Below, in pieces: positions 61,606 to 64,000 of a DNA stretch of 64,000 bases. The notes under the pieces were generated by a model. The model did not search any database and was not told the origin of the DNA. It saw nothing but the letters and a program-made list of their open reading frames with translations. The position numbers and the translations under genes were made by a program. Location of the stretch: the NCBI GenBank assembly GCA_034406715.1, contig CP137868.1, positions 744,001 through 808,000 on the forward strand, written 5' to 3'. The first letter of the stretch is position 1. Every line of letters begins with the position of its first letter. This DNA comes from Rhodotorula mucilaginosa. Its lineage: Eukaryota; Basidiomycota; Microbotryomycetes; Sporidiobolales; Sporidiobolaceae.

Positions 61606-62471
61606 CTAGAGTTTGTTGCTCAGCAACACACTCTTGCGAGTCGGGACAATCTGTTCGCCGAGCCTGCCGAGGTCCAAGTGAGGCGTCAAGGACGGTTCCA
61701 ATTTCGCTCGGGAGCCGAGAAGGGGTCGGGGGAGGAAAAGGGCGGAGCGGGACTAACCGCAAGCTGTTGACGTAGGCGAGGGTGGTGATCAGGTAAAAGA
61801 TCGTTCCCATGACGGTCTGGTACACGAAACCTGCGCGCCCGAGAGCGGGTTCAACAGCCGTGCGGAAAGCTCCTTCCCTCCCTCACTCACTGGCGACGAG
61901 CGCTGCCCACACATAGAAGGCTATGCGGAGCCAGTAAGAGCGGTACAGTTTGAGATCCTTTATCTTCGGAATGGGCGGCCATTCGAGCGCGATAGTGAGC
62001 AATCCGTTGACCTGGAGCAGCGCAATAACCAAGTCAGCGGGCGGTGTTGGTCTTCTCGGAAAGCTCGGGGCTCGGACGAACGAGGCTGACGATCTGGAAG
62101 ACAGGTACATCGACAATGAGCTGAACGAAGACGTTCGCAGCTGGAGGCGGCCTGTACGCTTGCCCCCGTCGTTCCGAACGAGAGTTGAATCAGTCGTCCA
62201 CCCGCGACAATTTCAAGTCTCGCGCCCAGCATTTGGACGTACACGATCCCGTGCGGTCCGAGGCTGCCGCCGACAAAGTCCCAGAAGTACTTGCGGTCCA
62301 TGAAGCCCCACAAAGCAGCCCAGGCTACGTCTGCGGGTGGGGCAAAAATTGGGAAGAAGCGGTGAGCGAGCTTTCGATGGGGGGGAGGCGCGCAGCGGCG
62401 GAGGAGAGCGTACAGGCGCCGGAAGCGAGTGCTAGTAGGCGGGCCCAGTCGTGCCAGACGAGAGCGCCCAT
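61606..62471 (-). CDS. Small multi-pass membrane protein, DUF7727-like
   Basis: Five or six exons. MGALVWHDWARLLALASGA, a splice, then VAWAALWGFMDRKYFWDFVG with GSLGPHGIV, a splice, then FVQLIVDVPVFQI, a splice, then VNGLLTIALEWPPIPKIKDL with YRSYWLRIAFYVWAALVAS, a splice, then GFVYQTVMGTIFYLITTLAY with VNSLR, a splice, and LGEQIVPTRKSVLLSNKL. Four hydrophobic segments are visible. The opening WHDWARLLALASG, the block WGFxxRKxFWDFVGG and the ending after the last helix match a conserved fungal integral-membrane family annotated only as a domain of unknown function (DUF7727, from memory). The short spliced pieces all agree in phase. Length about 150-160 residues. Function unknown. Confidence 0.82.
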
Positions 62472-62878
62472 TCTTGAGCTCGTGTGGGCCGGAAGGTAGT
62501 GTTTCGAGAGGGAGGAAACCCTGCGAGACAGAGGGCGGGGGTTGAGAGGTCGAGCAGTGTGACCGCAACTGTACAGTATTTCGACGTCGCACGAACTTTA
62601 TGTAACAGTCAGCGACACCAACATCCGATTTTAGTCCTGTTTCTTGCGTACAGTCGACGATGTTCGGACTGGATTCGCTGCCTGCTCCGAAGGTGAGGAT
62701 AGATTGTGACAACAGGAGCGCGCTTCGGACGCGGTCAGGAACGTGTATGGCCTACGCGGTGTCAGGAGGAGGATACCCAGACCACGGAATGGAAACGAGA
62801 GGGGGAGAAAGCCGTGTGTGTAAGGAAAGGCGAAAAAAGGGTACGCCGACGCGTCGACGAAGAAGGGGAGACATCAGA
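62472..62878. other. Intergenic region with possible short + strand exon
   Basis: About 400 bases. At 62660 a + strand ATG reads MFGLDSLPAPK and meets a GTGAGG donor, which could be a first exon, but I find no good continuation. Otherwise this should be the promoter of the DUF7727-like gene and the 3' end of the gene at right. Confidence 0.25.
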
Positions 62879-63802
62879 TCAAACATATCGCAAAGGAGGA
62901 GGAGAGAAAGGCGAAGAGAGAGAAGCGCGGGCCGTCTTGACCGCGGCGAGCGAGGTGAGGAGGTTGTCGAACGCGCTGTGCCGGTTCGGAATTTGGCTCC
63001 TCGAGAGCTCCGCCTTTTCCGCGGTGCCGGCGTCGAGCGAGAGCGTCCTGATCTGTTGCCTCGACGCGCGCAGGATCGCTGAACGATGTGCGATCATGGC
63101 GCGCGGAGAAGGGAACGTCATGCTTGGTGGTGGAGCAAAGATGGAGGAGGAACGGCGGCGCTTCGAGGAGGATGGTAGTGGCGAAACTTGGTCCCGCGCT
63201 TCTTCGTCTTCTTCGTGGTGAGGGATGACCAATCCGGAGCCCCTTGAAGGTGTGACGAGATGATGCGCCTCGCTATCGAGCTGCAGCGCGTCCGAATTGC
63301 GCTTGTTCGCTCGCAGTGCTGCCCATGCCGGACTTGCCGCCGCCGCCTCGTCAGCAGCCGGATCGAGGACGCCATAGGCCTGCTGCCGCTGCTGCTTCCA
63401 ACGCAGCGCTTCCGCAGCCGCAGCCGCCAGAGTCTGCAACTCGCTCGCCGAACTCGCCGACCACCTCCTCCGGAGCGCTTCGTAGATCGCCGCCTGGACG
63501 TGCGCCTTGTCGCCGTCGAGGTCGTCCCCATGATGGCGCCGACGAGGAGGTCCGTTCGGTGATTCGTCCGGTGAGGACGAGGAAGGCGGAGACGAGGTTG
63601 AGAAGCTGTGGGCTGGAGTGGCAGGAGAGGAGAGAGCACCGGGCAGCGCGAGCGAAGCGAGGGGAGGGAGTTTCGGCCGCATCGGGGTCACGATTGTTCT
63701 TCTTCCTGGCGCCGTTGGAAGGCTGGCGTCCTTAGGCTGTACACGGTCCGTGACCGGTCGGGTGTCGCTGGCTTCCTCCTCCGGTTGAGCGGTGCGGCTC
63801 AT
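62879..63802 (-). CDS. Hypothetical low-complexity protein
   Basis: Single open frame of about 307 residues from ATG 63802 (MSRTAQPEEEASDTRPVTDR); the frame is open further upstream without family blocks. Pro/Ser-rich N-terminal half, then a helical Ala/Gln-rich part (ASELQTLAAAAAEALRWKQQ), a basic cluster KRRRSS, and a C-terminal helical segment SAILRASRQQIRTLSLDAG with HSAFDNLLTSLAAVKTARAS. No signal peptide or membrane segment. I recognise no family. The opposite strand also has long frames here, but their composition is poorer. Confidence 0.5.
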   Translation of the reverse strand: MSRTAQPEEEASDTRPVTDRVQPKDASLPTAPGRRTIVTPMRPKLPPLASLALPGALSSPATPAHSFSTSSPPSSSSPDESPNGPPRRRHHGDDLDGDKAHVQAAIYEALRRRWSASSASELQTLAAAAAEALRWKQQRQQAYGVLDPAADEAAAASPAWAALRANKRNSDALQLDSEAHHLVTPSRGSGLVIPHHEEDEEARDQVSPLPSSSKRRRSSSIFAPPPSMTFPSPRAMIAHRSAILRASRQQIRTLSLDAGTAEKAELSRSQIPNRHSAFDNLLTSLAAVKTARASLSSPFSPPPLRYV

Positions 63803-64000
63803 GTCGTGTGCAAGTACACTGGAGAGACGACGTCGCGGCAATGGAAGGAGAGGGAAAAGGTCCGGCAGCGTATGTACACGGCGACACACACTCCGGTGTA
63901 GCGGTTGCGCTGCTTGGCCAGACGGTCCCGCTGAGACGAGGACTCGAGGAGGGCCGGGCCGGGGCTTTCTTCGAGAGCGGCCAGTGGCGTCGCGTTCGTC
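63803..64000. other. Window edge, possible exon of a minus-strand gene
   Basis: On the minus strand one frame reads LAALEESPGPALLESSSQRD and RLAKQRNRYTG, a charged helix that looks coding and enters from the right edge. It could be an upstream exon of the unknown gene at left or the end of another gene. It cannot be settled here. Confidence 0.25.

Noticed and set aside
62706-63221. 171-residue + strand open frame
   Set aside because: Lies antisense to the unknown gene at 62879-63802, whose composition and helices look more like a real protein; the + frame is Arg/Glu-rich without blocks.

Overview
The window looks like nuclear DNA of a basidiomycete yeast of the Rhodotorula / Sporobolomyces kind (Microbotryomycetes). 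The DNA is GC-rich. Genes are packed closely on both strands and cut by many short introns, mostly GT..AG and about 50-100 nt, with donors such as GTGAGT or GTGCGT. The protein set is eukaryotic and fungal: Zn2Cys6 factors, a CAP10-type glycosyltransferase, an S28 peptidase, Ssd1, and complex I NDUFS4. The genus is an inference from gene content and style; I ran no search. I recognise no rRNA, tRNA, CRISPR array or intact mobile element.

Left part (1-17.6 kb). A tail-anchored protein cut by the window edge and a small Con-6-like protein come first. A pyrimidine 5'-nucleotidase (SDT1 type) follows, head-to-head with an F-box/LRR protein. Next are an unknown basic protein, a compact Zn2Cys6 regulator, two small multi-exon unknowns (one rich in His and Cys), a CsbD-like stress protein, a secreted S28 serine peptidase and an AMID-type FAD oxidoreductase.

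Middle part (19-46 kb). PRMT3 lies head-to-head with ribosomal protein L4, which is followed by a 157-bp two-copy tandem repeat. Then come the 2-oxoglutarate dehydrogenase E1 gene, a large low-complexity Zn2Cys6 factor, NDUFS4 of complex I, a GT90/CAP10 glycosyltransferase, isovaleryl-CoA dehydrogenase, a DCAF-type WD40 protein and the Ssd1/Dis3L2 homologue.

Right part (47-64 kb). An MCT-like MFS transporter is followed by a truncated, broken copy of itself. Next are dihydrolipoamide dehydrogenase, an F-box protein with a C2H2 finger, VPS74 (GOLPH3) head-to-head with CCT6, a DUF7727-like membrane protein and an unknown protein at the edge.

Functionally the window is a mix of housekeeping genes. 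Four mitochondrial genes sit within about 30 kb: OGDH E1, its E3 partner LPD1, IVD and NDUFS4. The most notable points are an Ssd1 homologue that keeps all four RNase II catalytic aspartates together with many Cbk1-type phosphosites and docking motifs; two well-supported GC-AG introns; a PRMT3 whose zinc finger has lost both cysteines; the 157-bp tandem repeat; and the young broken transporter duplicate. I do not see a clear new multi-gene system. Spans given for genes run from start codon to stop codon and include introns.
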